DNA of 64,000 nt from DATARH01 sp036268075 (GTDB lineage: Bacteria > Pseudomonadota > Alphaproteobacteria > ATCC43930 > CGMCC-115725): positions 20,977-84,976 of the forward strand of contig DATAUV010000135.1 in the NCBI GenBank assembly GCA_036268075.1, in the 5' to 3' direction. A program made the translations under genes and the position numbers. The notes under the pieces are model-generated. The model did no database searches. It saw only the letters and a program-made list of their open reading frames with translations, and had not been told where the DNA came from. Positions 50,561 to 58,192 of the stretch are shown here, piece after piece (position 1 is the stretch's first letter; the number at the start of each line of letters is the position of its first letter).

Positions 50561-52840
50561 GTGAACGACGTATCGACGACGCGGTATAAATGGGTTGGCA
50601 CTCGTCCCATCCGTCCCGACGGGGTGCCGAAGGTCACCGGCCGCGCGATGTACGGCGCCGACCTGACCTATCCCGGCGCGATCTACGGCAAGGTGCTGCG
50701 CTCGCCGCATGCCCATGCGCGGATCAAGTCGATCGACACGTCGAAGGCCGAGGCGCTGCCCGGCGTCAAGGCGGTCATCACCGGCAAGGACTTCCCTGAC
50801 CACAAGTTCGAGTACATCGGTCCCGAACGCGTCGCGGTCAATTTCTGGCACGTCACCCGCAACGTGATGGCGCGCGAGAAGGCATATTATGAGGGTCATG
50901 CGGTCGCCGCGGTCGCCGCGCTGACCAAGGAGATCGCCGAAGAGGCGGCCGAGCTGATCGCGATCGAGTACGAGGTATTGCCGCACGTCATCGATGTCGA
51001 CGAGGCGATGGCCGAGAACGCGCCGCTCTTGTTCGAGGACATGATCACCCGCGGGGTCGAGCCGGTTCCGACCAAGCCGTCGAACGTCTCGAAGCGGCTG
51101 GAATTCGGCATCGGCGATATGGAAAAGGGCTTTGCCGAGGCCGATGTCGTCGTCGAAAAGGAATTCAAGACCGCGGCCGTGCACCAGGGCTACATCGAGC
51201 CGCACGCCACGATCGCGCGGGTCGATTCCGACGGCCAGGCCGAAATCTGGGCGTCGAGCCAGGGGCATTTCGTTGTCCGCGGCTTGACCGCCAAGCTCCT
51301 CGACATGCCGATCAGCGATGTGCGCGTCACCCCGGCCGAGATCGGCGGCGGGTTCGGCGGCAAGACCGTCGTCTATATAGAGCCGGTCGCGACGCTCCTC
51401 TCCAAGAAGACCGGCCGCCCGGTCAAGATCACGATGAGCCGCGACGAGGTGTTCAAGGCTTCGGGTCCGACCTCGGGCCCGTCGATGTGGGTCAAGATCG
51501 GCGTCAAGAACGACGGCACGATCACGGCCGCCGAGGGCATCTTCAAGTTCCAGGCCGGCGCCTTCCCGGGCTCGCCGGTGATGAACGGCTGCCTGTGCGC
51601 CTTTGCGCCGTATCAGATCGAGAACCAGCGCACGGTCGGCTACGACGTCGTCTGCAACCGGCCGAAATCGGCCGCGTACCGCGCGCCGGGCTCGCCGATC
51701 TCGGCCTTTGCGGTCGAGAGCGTGATGGATATGTGCGCGAAGAAGATCGGGATGGACCCGGTCGAGTTCCGCCTCAAGAACGCCGCCAATGTCGGCACGC
51801 CGATGATCTATGGGCCAAAGCTCGCCCATGGCGGGTATATCGAGACTCTCGAGGCGGTAAAGAACCACCCCGCGTGGAAGGCTCCGCTCGGCAAAAACCA
51901 GGGCCGCGGCGTCGCCTCCGGCTATTGGTTCAACGGCGGCGGCGAATCGTCGGCGACCGTGCAGATCAATGCCGACGGCACCGTGCTCGTCGCGACCGGC
52001 AGTGTCGATGTCGGCGGATCGCGTGCGTCGATGGCGCTGATGGCGGCCGAGACCTTTGGCGTCGATTACAAGCAGGTCCGCGCGATCGTCGCCGACACGG
52101 CTTCGGTCGGGTACACCCACGTGACCGGCGGCAGCCGCGTCACCTTCGCCACCGGCACCGCGGTCGTCAACGCCGCCAAGAAGGCGATCGACGACCTCCG
52201 CGCCCGGGCCGCGATGATCTGGGACGTGCCGGTCGACGGCGTGTTGTGGGAAGAGGGCTGCGCCCGTCCGGCGTCGAGCAACGTCGGCGATTTCAAGCCG
52301 ATGTCGCTGAAGGAGATCGCCAGCAAGGCGGCGCAGACGGGCGGTCCGATCACGGCCGCGGCCTCGGTCAACGCCGGCGGCCAGGCGCCCGGCTTCGCGA
52401 CCCAGTTCTGCGATGTCGAGGTCGATCCCGAGACCGGCAAGGTGACGATCCTCCGCTTTGTCGCAGCGCAGGATGTCGGCACCGCGATCCACCCTTCCTA
52501 CGTCGAGGGCCAGATCCAGGGTGGCGTCGTCCAAGGCATCGGCTGGGCCTTGCATGAGGAGTACATCTACGACCAGAAGGGCCGGCTCGATAACGCCGGG
52601 TTCCTCGATTACCGCTGCCCGGTCATGAGCGACTTGCCGATGATCGAGCCGCTGCTGGTCGAGGTGCCGAACCCGACCCATCCCTACGGTGCCAAGGGTG
52701 TCGGCGAGGTCAATATCTGCCCGCCGATGGCGGCGATCGCCAACGCGATCGAGAACGCGATCGGCCGGCGGCTGACCGAACTCCCGATGTCGCCACCGAA
52801 AATCCGGGCCGCGCTCGACCACGCCGAAGCCGCCGATTGA
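50561..52840 (+). CDS. xanthine dehydrogenase family molybdopterin-binding subunit
   Basis: A 759-aa large subunit of a molybdenum hydroxylase. The N-terminal a/b hammerhead (YKWVGTRPIRPDGVPKVTGR, YGKVLRSPHAHARIKSIDTS) precedes the Mo-cofactor domains: PAEIGGGFGGKTVVYIEPVA, SAAYRAPGSPISAFAVESVM, and the catalytic Glu in YGAKGVGEVNICPPMAAIAN. CoxL, Xdh, isoquinoline and nicotinate hydroxylases share these motifs; I cannot choose the substrate. The FAD and 2Fe-2S subunits that normally accompany it are absent on both sides. GTG start after AAGGAGAAGACC. It overlaps the MoaD-like gene by a TTGA. Confidence 0.9.
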   Translation: MNDVSTTRYKWVGTRPIRPDGVPKVTGRAMYGADLTYPGAIYGKVLRSPHAHARIKSIDTSKAEALPGVKAVITGKDFPDHKFEYIGPERVAVNFWHVTRNVMAREKAYYEGHAVAAVAALTKEIAEEAAELIAIEYEVLPHVIDVDEAMAENAPLLFEDMITRGVEPVPTKPSNVSKRLEFGIGDMEKGFAEADVVVEKEFKTAAVHQGYIEPHATIARVDSDGQAEIWASSQGHFVVRGLTAKLLDMPISDVRVTPAEIGGGFGGKTVVYIEPVATLLSKKTGRPVKITMSRDEVFKASGPTSGPSMWVKIGVKNDGTITAAEGIFKFQAGAFPGSPVMNGCLCAFAPYQIENQRTVGYDVVCNRPKSAAYRAPGSPISAFAVESVMDMCAKKIGMDPVEFRLKNAANVGTPMIYGPKLAHGGYIETLEAVKNHPAWKAPLGKNQGRGVASGYWFNGGGESSATVQINADGTVLVATGSVDVGGSRASMALMAAETFGVDYKQVRAIVADTASVGYTHVTGGSRVTFATGTAVVNAAKKAIDDLRARAAMIWDVPVDGVLWEEGCARPASSNVGDFKPMSLKEIASKAAQTGGPITAAASVNAGGQAPGFATQFCDVEVDPETGKVTILRFVAAQDVGTAIHPSYVEGQIQGGVVQGIGWALHEEYIYDQKGRLDNAGFLDYRCPVMSDLPMIEPLLVEVPNPTHPYGAKGVGEVNICPPMAAIANAIENAIGRRLTELPMSPPKIRAALDHAEAAD

Positions 52841-52875
52841 CGGGGCGCTGGCCAAAGCCGGAGACCGATCCGGCG

Positions 52876-53148
52876 ATGCCCGAGCCCGAGGTGATGACCG
52901 CGAAGGTGACGCTCTCGAGCGGCTTTAGCCGGCGCTATACCGGCGGAAGACGCGAGTTTGAGATTGCGGCGACCACCCTTCGCGGCGTCATCCGGACGCT
53001 CGATCAGATGTATCCGGGGCTCGGCGAACATCTCGAAGAGGAAACCACCGTCGCGATCGACGGCGAAATCCACGACGCGCCCGGCTATTTCCAAAAGCTG
53101 AAGCAGGGCAGCGAGGTGTTCTTTATCCCCAAGCTCGAAGGCGGATAG
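52876..53148 (+). CDS. MoaD/ThiS-like sulfur carrier
   Basis: A beta-grasp protein of 90 aa from the ATG at 52876 (alternatives: TTG 52837, overlapping the hydroxylase stop, and ATG 52894). VTLSSGFSRRYTGGRREFEI, TTLRGVIRTLDQMYPGLGEH and SEVFFIPKLEGG show the ThiS/MoaD fold ending in the Gly-Gly that accepts sulfur as a thiocarboxylate. MoaD donates sulfur to molybdopterin. Its coupling to a molybdopterin hydroxylase suggests a dedicated carrier for this enzyme or for its maturation. Confidence 0.82.
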   Translation: MPEPEVMTAKVTLSSGFSRRYTGGRREFEIAATTLRGVIRTLDQMYPGLGEHLEEETTVAIDGEIHDAPGYFQKLKQGSEVFFIPKLEGG

Positions 53149-53154
53149 GGTTTT

Positions 53155-53250
53155 GGACCGCGGGCGTCTCGCCCGCATGCTGATGCAAGAAAGAGGGCGT
53201 CTCGCCCGCATGCTGATGCAAGAAAGAGCGGGCGAGACGCCCGCGGTCCA
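53155..53250. repeat. dispersed palindrome, expanded block
   Basis: GGACCGCGGGCGTCTCGCCC opens the block at 53155. A 33-base unit (about 53166-53231: GGGCGTCTCGCCCGCATGCT then GATGCAAGAAAGA) is then repeated in tandem, and GCGGGCGAGACGCCCGCGGT closes it in the inverted sense. The whole block folds as one long stem. Confidence 0.82.
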
Positions 53251-53261
53251 ACTCAGAAATT

Positions 53262-53312
53262 CCTCTACCGCTTGCGGGAGAGGAAGGGACCCATCGCCTC
53301 GGCGATGGGAGG
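53262..53312. repeat. two small hairpins, extragenic repeat type
   Basis: CCTCTACCGCTTGCGGGAGA (53262 onward) can fold on itself, followed by CCCATCGCCTCGGCGATGGG (53290-53309, perfect 9-bp stem). The GGGTGAGGG after them is also typical of this repeat class. They lie just after the PhyH stop and may stop its transcript. Confidence 0.65.
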
Positions 53313-53328
53313 GTGAGGGTCTTCGCCC

Positions 53329-54213
53329 TTACTCCGCCGCTTCCCGCTCTGCGGTTTCGAAGAACCGCCGCCCGGTGGCGCGCTGGTTTTCGTAGATCGA
53401 GCCCTGGTGCTCGGCGGGCGGCAGCGGCAGGCGGACCGGCGCGGCGCTGAGGCGCGGGACCGGGCTCGGCTCGCCGGCGAGCAGCAGCGAGTCGAATTTC
53501 TCGATCCCGTCCTTGAACCCGAGCAGCGGCCAAGCGTCGGCGGCGCGGTACTGGTAGAGCAGGAACCGCCGCTCGGCGCCGGAGAAATTGGTCGCTGAGC
53601 CGTGGATCGCGCGGACATGGTGCACCGTGACCGCCCCCGCCTTGCCGAGGCACGGCATGGCCTTCGACACGTCGAGCGCCGGGTCGTTGGGGTCGATCGC
53701 CCCGCAGAATTTCCCGTCCGGGCCGTGATGGTCGAGGGTCGGGCCGCGATGGCTGCCGGGCACGACCATCATCGCGCCGTTCTCGGGTGTCGCGTCGTCG
53801 ATCATGATCCCGACCGCGGCGAGGTCGTCGTTGGTGTGTGGGTAGAACGCCCAATCCTGGTGCCACTCGACCGGCGCGCCGTACCCGGCCGACTTCATGT
53901 TGAGCTTGCCGGTGTCGAACCGCACCGTGCCCCAGAGGTCTTTCAGGATCGCGACGATTTTGCAATTCCGGCTGGCGCGGAAGTACGCGTCGTCCCAGGC
54001 ATGCGGGGTCTTGATCCGACGCACGCGCGGCTGGTTCGCCGTGTGCGTGTCCTCGAGGTCGAAGATCTCGTCGTTGCCGCTCACCTGCGTCGACCGGGTC
54101 ACAAACCTGTCGGTGACGCCGCGCAATTCGGCGACCTCGTCGGCGGTAAAGACATCGGGCACGACGATGACGCCGTCGCGGCGATAGGTGGCGATCTGGG
54201 TCGGAGTCAGCAT
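53329..54213 (-). CDS. phytanoyl-CoA dioxygenase (PhyH) family protein
   Basis: A 294-aa Fe(II)/2-oxoglutarate dioxygenase. The metal motif His-x-Asp is in APVEWHQDWAFYPHTNDDLA, and the distal His is in VHHVRAIHGSATNFSG followed by the Arg-containing ERRFLLYQYRAAD. MVVPGSHRGPTLDHHGPDGK is typical of PhyH. The substrate is probably a small hydroxylatable catabolite, not phytanoyl-CoA. The start at 54213 (MLTPTQIATYRRDGVIVVPD) has GAGGGAGAAGCCG before it; the frame upstream overlaps the dehydrogenase gene. It is last in a four-gene minus-strand set. Confidence 0.87.
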   Translation of the reverse strand: MLTPTQIATYRRDGVIVVPDVFTADEVAELRGVTDRFVTRSTQVSGNDEIFDLEDTHTANQPRVRRIKTPHAWDDAYFRASRNCKIVAILKDLWGTVRFDTGKLNMKSAGYGAPVEWHQDWAFYPHTNDDLAAVGIMIDDATPENGAMMVVPGSHRGPTLDHHGPDGKFCGAIDPNDPALDVSKAMPCLGKAGAVTVHHVRAIHGSATNFSGAERRFLLYQYRAADAWPLLGFKDGIEKFDSLLLAGEPSPVPRLSAAPVRLPLPPAEHQGSIYENQRATGRRFFETAEREAAE

Positions 54214-54232
54214 CGGCTTCTCCCTCGAACTC

Positions 54233-55120
54233 TCACTCATTGCGCCCCAAACCGGCGCGTCGGGCAAGCACCGCGTGCACGGCGGCGACATCATCGTCGC
54301 CGTGACCCATCGCATCGGCCTCGTCGAAGAGCGGCGCGGCGGCGGCGAGCATCGGCGTATCGACGCCGAGCGTACGGGCAAAGGCAGCGATGATCGCACT
54401 GTCCTTCTGAAAGATATGGGTCGTCGCGCTGGCCGGGCGATAGTGCCGCGCCGCCATCATCGGCCCGCGCAGCTCGAAGATGCGCGAATTGCCGGCGCCG
54501 CTGCTGATCACATCGAGAATCTTGTGCGGGTCGAGCCCCGATTGGACCCCCAGCACCATCGCCTCGGCGGTCGCGGCATTGTGCACGGCGACGAGCAGAT
54601 TGGCGACGAACTTCATCCGGCTGCCGTTGCCGAACGCGCCGAGATAGTGGGTGACGCGGGCGATCGCGGTAAAGACCGGGTGGCAGCGCAGATAGGCGGC
54701 CTCGTCGCCGCTGGCAAAGATCGCGAGGTCGCGCAATGCCGCCTGCGCCCCGGTGCCGGAGATCGGGCAGTCGAGCAGGGTGATCCCGGCGACGGCGAGG
54801 CGCTCACGCGCGGCGTCCTTGGCCTCGATCGGAAAGGTGCTGGCCTCGGCGATCACGAGCCCGCGCTGCGGGGCGGCGACCAGCGTGCCGACCGTCGCTT
54901 CGAGCGCCGCGACGCTGGGCAGGCTGGCGAGCGCGACGCCGCAGCCTTGCGCGGCGTTGGCGGCCGATGTCGCGATCAGCACGCCCTCGGCCGCCATCTC
55001 GATTTGCCGCGCCGGGTCGGGGTCGAACCCGCGAACCGCGAACCCGGCTGCGATCAGGTTGCGCGAGAACGATGAGCCCATGATCCCGAGCCCGATCACC
55101 GCCACCGGGCGGTCCGGCAT
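54233..55120 (-). CDS. NAD(P)-dependent beta-hydroxyacid dehydrogenase (HIBADH family)
   Basis: A 295-aa protein. The Rossmann site is VAVIGLGIMGSSFSRNLIAA, the substrate loop LLDCPISGTGAQAALRDLAI (family consensus DAPVSGG), and the catalytic-Lys region is NGSRMKFVANLLVAVHNAAT (K in the place of the conserved KxxxN). It oxidises a beta-hydroxy acid such as 3-hydroxyisobutyrate, tartronate semialdehyde or a relative. Lies 19 bases before phyH and 9 bases after the flavin reductase. Confidence 0.88.
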   Translation of the reverse strand: MPDRPVAVIGLGIMGSSFSRNLIAAGFAVRGFDPDPARQIEMAAEGVLIATSAANAAQGCGVALASLPSVAALEATVGTLVAAPQRGLVIAEASTFPIEAKDAARERLAVAGITLLDCPISGTGAQAALRDLAIFASGDEAAYLRCHPVFTAIARVTHYLGAFGNGSRMKFVANLLVAVHNAATAEAMVLGVQSGLDPHKILDVISSGAGNSRIFELRGPMMAARHYRPASATTHIFQKDSAIIAAFARTLGVDTPMLAAAAPLFDEADAMGHGDDDVAAVHAVLARRAGLGRNE

Positions 55121-55129
55121 CGCCGCGCC

Positions 55130-55741
55130 TCAGCTCTGCAGGATCGGCTCGCCGCGGACGTACTTGCCGCGGCAGAACATCAGCGTCGGCTTGTCGGTGT
55201 AGGCAAATCGCTCGACATGGCCGATGAAGATGATGTGGTCGCCGCCGTAGTGGCGGAACTCGTTGCGGCACTCGAAATGCGCCGCCGCGCCGACGATCAC
55301 CGGCGCCCCGCTCTCGGGGATGATGTGGTCGACATCGATGAACTTGTCGTCGCTCTGCTTGGCGAATTTGTTCGATAGCTCGATCTGGTCGTAGGCCAGG
55401 ATGTTGACGACGAAGTGGCCGCCCTCCTGAAACGCCGGCAGGCTCTGCGCGTAAAGCGAGCTGCTCCACAGAATGAGCGGCGGGGTCAGCGACACCGAGC
55501 TGAACGAATTCGCCGTCATCCCGTGCAATTTGCCCTCGCGGTCGCGCGTCGTGATGATCGTGACGCCCGTCCCGAAGGAGCCCATCGCGTTGCGCAACTC
55601 GCGCGCATTGAAGCCCTCGGCCGAGGTGCTGTGCACAACGGCGGCGTGGCTGCTTAGCGGCGGCGGCTCGTCCGGTGGGGCGGTATCGCCGGAAATTTCT
55701 TCTGACACGATCTTTCCTCGGGGTTCTTTAGAACGTGGCAT
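55130..55741 (-). CDS. flavin reductase component of a two-component monooxygenase
   Basis: A 203-aa FMN/FAD reductase-like protein. LRNAMGSFGTGVTIITTRDR, GMTANSFSSVSLTPPLILWS, HFVVNILAYDQIELSNKFAK and HHIIFIGHVERF-type DHIIFIGHVERFAYTDKPTL are the flavin-reductase-domain motifs (HpaC/HsaB class). It should supply reduced flavin to the monooxygenase encoded just upstream, whose end it overlaps by 14 bases. The N-terminal 40 residues are Pro/Glu-rich and probably disordered. Confidence 0.88.
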   Translation of the reverse strand: MPRSKEPRGKIVSEEISGDTAPPDEPPPLSSHAAVVHSTSAEGFNARELRNAMGSFGTGVTIITTRDREGKLHGMTANSFSSVSLTPPLILWSSSLYAQSLPAFQEGGHFVVNILAYDQIELSNKFAKQSDDKFIDVDHIIPESGAPVIVGAAAHFECRNEFRHYGGDHIIFIGHVERFAYTDKPTLMFCRGKYVRGEPILQS

Positions 55742-56915
55742 CGGGTGACAGCCCCAATGCGACGCGGCCGTACATCGCGCCGTTGATGTCCCAGTTCAGG
55801 ACGTAATGCGCGTTGGCGGCATGGATGTCGCGAAACGTGCGCTGCAGGGGGTTGCGGGCATAAATGGCGCCGCCGCCCGCCGAGGTGAAGAGCAGGTCGA
55901 CCGCCTTGGTGCAGAGCGTCGCGGCAAAGGCGCCATCGCGGCGATAGCGCGCGCGCTGTTCGAGCGACGGCATCGCGCCGCCGGAGACAAGGCTTGTCGC
56001 CTCGTCGCAATCGCCGAACATGATCGCCCGCGCCGAATCCGCGTAAGCCGCAGCCTCGGCAAGATGCACCTGCAACGTGTTGAAATCGGCCAGGTTGCGG
56101 CCGGAATAGCTGGAGAGCCGGGTCCGCGTCGTCTCGGCGAAATGGGCGATCGCGCCTTGGGCGAGGCCGAGCGATACGCCGGCGATGCAGAACGCGAACA
56201 GGCTGATCGCCGGAAGCTGATAGAGCACCGACGGGTTGATCGTGCTGCCCGGGTTGGGGCCGCCGGTGATCTGGTCGACCCTGAGGCTGCGGTACTCGGG
56301 CACGAACACGTCTTCGACAGTGACATCCTTGCTGCCGGTCCCGGAGAGGCCGATCACGTGCCACGTGTCGATGATCTTATAGTCGCTCGCCGGCACGAGA
56401 AAGATGCGCGGTACGGCGGTGCCGGCGTCCTGGTCCTGGGCGATCGCGCCGATCAGGTTCCAGGCGCAGGGATCGACCCCGCTCGAAAACGGCCAGCGCC
56501 CGGTGACCCGATGTCCGCCCGCGACCTTTATCGCCCGGCCGCGCGGGAAAATCAGCGCCGAGCCGATCAGGTTCTCCCCGCTGTCGCCCCAGATCTCGTC
56601 CTGCGCGCGCTCCGGCCACATGCCGACGAGCCAGTGATGCGCGGCGAGGTTGGCGAGCACCCAACCCGTCGACCCGCAGCCGCGGCTGATGATCGCGACC
56701 AGCTCCACGAGCGAGCGGAACGGCAATTCGCTGCCGCCGACCCGCTTTGGCTGCAGCACGCGGAAGAGGCCGCTCTCGTGCAAATCGGCGATCGTCTCGT
56801 CGGGGAGCCGGCGCAGTTCCTCGGCCCGCACCGCGCGCTCACGGAGCACCGGCACCAGCGCCTCGGCGCGGGCGGTCAGCTCGGCCAAGCTCGGCGGCGT
56901 CTTCGCGTCGGCCAT
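55728..56915 (-). CDS. acyl-CoA-dehydrogenase-fold flavin-dependent monooxygenase (HsaA/HpaB-C2 type)
   Basis: A 395-aa protein of the group D flavin monooxygenases. LFRVLQPKRVGGSELPFRSL, GSTGWVLANLAAHHWLVGMW, VTGRWPFSSGVDPCAWNLIG, WHVIGLSGTGSKDVTVEDVF and RDIHAANAHYVLNWDINGAM are characteristic. There is no catalytic Glu of the dehydrogenases. Such enzymes hydroxylate phenols, indoles, steroids or thiophenes with reduced flavin from a partner. The ATG at 56915 has GGAGGTGCCCTT. First gene of the set with flavin reductase, HIBADH and PhyH. Confidence 0.87.
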   Translation of the reverse strand: MADAKTPPSLAELTARAEALVPVLRERAVRAEELRRLPDETIADLHESGLFRVLQPKRVGGSELPFRSLVELVAIISRGCGSTGWVLANLAAHHWLVGMWPERAQDEIWGDSGENLIGSALIFPRGRAIKVAGGHRVTGRWPFSSGVDPCAWNLIGAIAQDQDAGTAVPRIFLVPASDYKIIDTWHVIGLSGTGSKDVTVEDVFVPEYRSLRVDQITGGPNPGSTINPSVLYQLPAISLFAFCIAGVSLGLAQGAIAHFAETTRTRLSSYSGRNLADFNTLQVHLAEAAAYADSARAIMFGDCDEATSLVSGGAMPSLEQRARYRRDGAFAATLCTKAVDLLFTSAGGGAIYARNPLQRTFRDIHAANAHYVLNWDINGAMYGRVALGLSPDATF

Positions 56916-57026
56916 AAGGGCACCTCCGTCACTGCGCGCAAGTCTACTCGCCCCGCCGCGCGTCGGCGAGATAGTATGAGCGCAGATAGTATGAGCGCAG
57001 GGTCGAGGCGTGGCGAGGAGGGCGGC

Positions 57027-57551
57027 ATGATCTACATGGTCGAGATGGCGTTCCGGCATCCGGCGCGCGAGGCCGAGTGGAACGAGTGGTACCTCGCCCA
57101 TATCGGCGTGCTGCTGAGCGTGCCGGGGTTCCGCGCGTCGCAGCGGCTCAAGGCGATTGTCGACAACCCGTCGCCTTATCTGGCGCTGCACGAGGTCGAG
57201 TCGGCGGAGCTGTTCGATAGCGGCGCCTACCGCAACCGCGGCGGCCCGAGTTCGGTCGGGCATTGGGGCGAGCTGCAATCCAACTGGCACCGCAACCTGC
57301 TCGAAGGCGTCGATGAGACGCAAGAGGTTCCGGCCGACAAGGTCCTGGTGATGCTGCGCGACGCCGGCTCGGTGCCCGCCTTGCCCGGCGGGACGATTGT
57401 GACATGGCTGAACGGCATCGGCCTCGACCGTTCGGTCAAGCGCTGCGGCCTTGCGATCGTCGACGACCCGACCCCGCTCATGGGCCTCGCCGAACGCGAC
57501 GACCGCGTCCGCCTCTTCCGCCCGATCAGCGGGAAGATCGGGGCGGCTTAG
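57027..57551 (+). CDS. dimeric alpha/beta-barrel-like protein of unknown function
   Basis: A 174-aa protein starting MIYMVEMAFRHPAREAEWNE, then WYLAHIGVLLSVPGFRASQR and PYLALHEVESAELFDSGAYR. The pattern is that of ferredoxin-like dimeric barrel proteins (EthD/antibiotic-biosynthesis-monooxygenase-like) that act on or carry small molecules. The C-terminal half (VTWLNGIGLDRSVKRCGLAI) repeats strand-helix elements. It is divergent from the monooxygenase by 111 bases and has a strong GAGGAGGGCGGC site; a role in the same pathway is inference. Confidence 0.65.
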   Translation: MIYMVEMAFRHPAREAEWNEWYLAHIGVLLSVPGFRASQRLKAIVDNPSPYLALHEVESAELFDSGAYRNRGGPSSVGHWGELQSNWHRNLLEGVDETQEVPADKVLVMLRDAGSVPALPGGTIVTWLNGIGLDRSVKRCGLAIVDDPTPLMGLAERDDRVRLFRPISGKIGAA

Positions 57552-57786
57552 CGACTTCGAACGAGACGCAGGAATCGATCCGCGTGCCCGCACCCGGAAT
57601 CTCTTTGCGGTGCCGCGCCAACGCGACGGCGCCGCACTGAACCAGGCATGTCGGTCGTCGACGGCATCCAACGCCGCGAAGGCGCTCGGCTCCCCTTGCG
57701 GCGGTAGCGCGCTCTTCGACAAGCAGAATTGTTGCTAAAGACGAGTCTGGTAGAATGACGCCGCGGCATGGTCGAAAGGTGTCCTC

Positions 57787-58047
57787 ATGACCTTGAACAT
57801 CAAAAGCGACGAGGCTCACCGCCTGGCGCGGAAGCTCGCCGATGCGACGGGTGAGAGCAAGACCGCGGCAGTTACCGAGGCGATGCGCGAGCGGCTTGCG
57901 CGATTGAAACGAGGCTCTCGCGAAAGCCGGGTCGGGCGCATCTTGGCCATCGGCAGGGGTTGCGCGGCCCACCTCGGCGAGGAAACCCGCACCCTCGATC
58001 ATGGCGAGTTCCTGTACAACGAGCAGGGATTGCCCCGTGATTGTTGA
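57787..58047 (+). CDS. vapB: VapB-type antitoxin (Rv0623-like)
   Basis: An 86-aa antitoxin. MTLNIKSDEAHRLARKLADA with TGESKTAAVTEAMRERLAR is the DNA-binding and dimerisation half of Rv0623-family transcription-factor antitoxins. The C-terminal LDHGEFLYNEQGLPRD is the toxin-neutralising tail. It overlaps the 5' end of the broken vapC by 11 bases, the normal operon arrangement. With the toxin gene gutted it no longer has a functional partner here. Confidence 0.85.
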   Translation: MTLNIKSDEAHRLARKLADATGESKTAAVTEAMRERLARLKRGSRESRVGRILAIGRGCAAHLGEETRTLDHGEFLYNEQGLPRDC

Positions 58048-58192
58048 TGCGTCGGCCCTCATCGCGATCCTTCGCGACGAGCCGGAGGCGACGAGCACTT
58101 ATGCGCCGGCGCGGGCGACCGGCGAGACGCTGCTGTTCAAAGGCGACGATTTCATTCACACCGATATCGCACCGGCCTCGGAGCCATCCTGA
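58037..58192 (+). pseudogene. vapC: VapC toxin remnant with internal deletion
   Basis: From GTG 58037, VIVDASALIAILRDEPEAT is the VapC N-terminus with its first catalytic Asp. It runs in frame straight into TYAPARATGETLLFKGDDFI and HTDIAPA, the VapC C-terminus with the late Asp pair. VapC proteins are about 130 residues; this has 51, so roughly 80 central residues of the PIN domain, with other acidic catalytic residues, are missing. The product could not be an active RNase. Stop overlaps the amidohydrolase start. Confidence 0.85.

Noticed and set aside
50471..52855. A 794-codon minus-strand frame opposite the molybdopterin hydroxylase.
   Set aside because: It mirrors the codon periodicity of the hydroxylase gene; the translation (repetitive Asp/Arg/Val) has no family features.
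53155..53250. A CRISPR array.
   Set aside because: The repeats are palindromic, directly adjacent and lack unique spacers of regular length; no cas genes are present.
55806..57026. A long plus-strand frame continuing upstream of the small gene at 57027.
   Set aside because: It is antisense to the monooxygenase. Only the part from ATG 57027, with its strong ribosome site, looks like a protein.
57552..57786. Possible small genes in the gap before vapB.
   Set aside because: Short frames on both strands read as Arg-rich noise. I see nothing supportable beyond the vapB upstream region.
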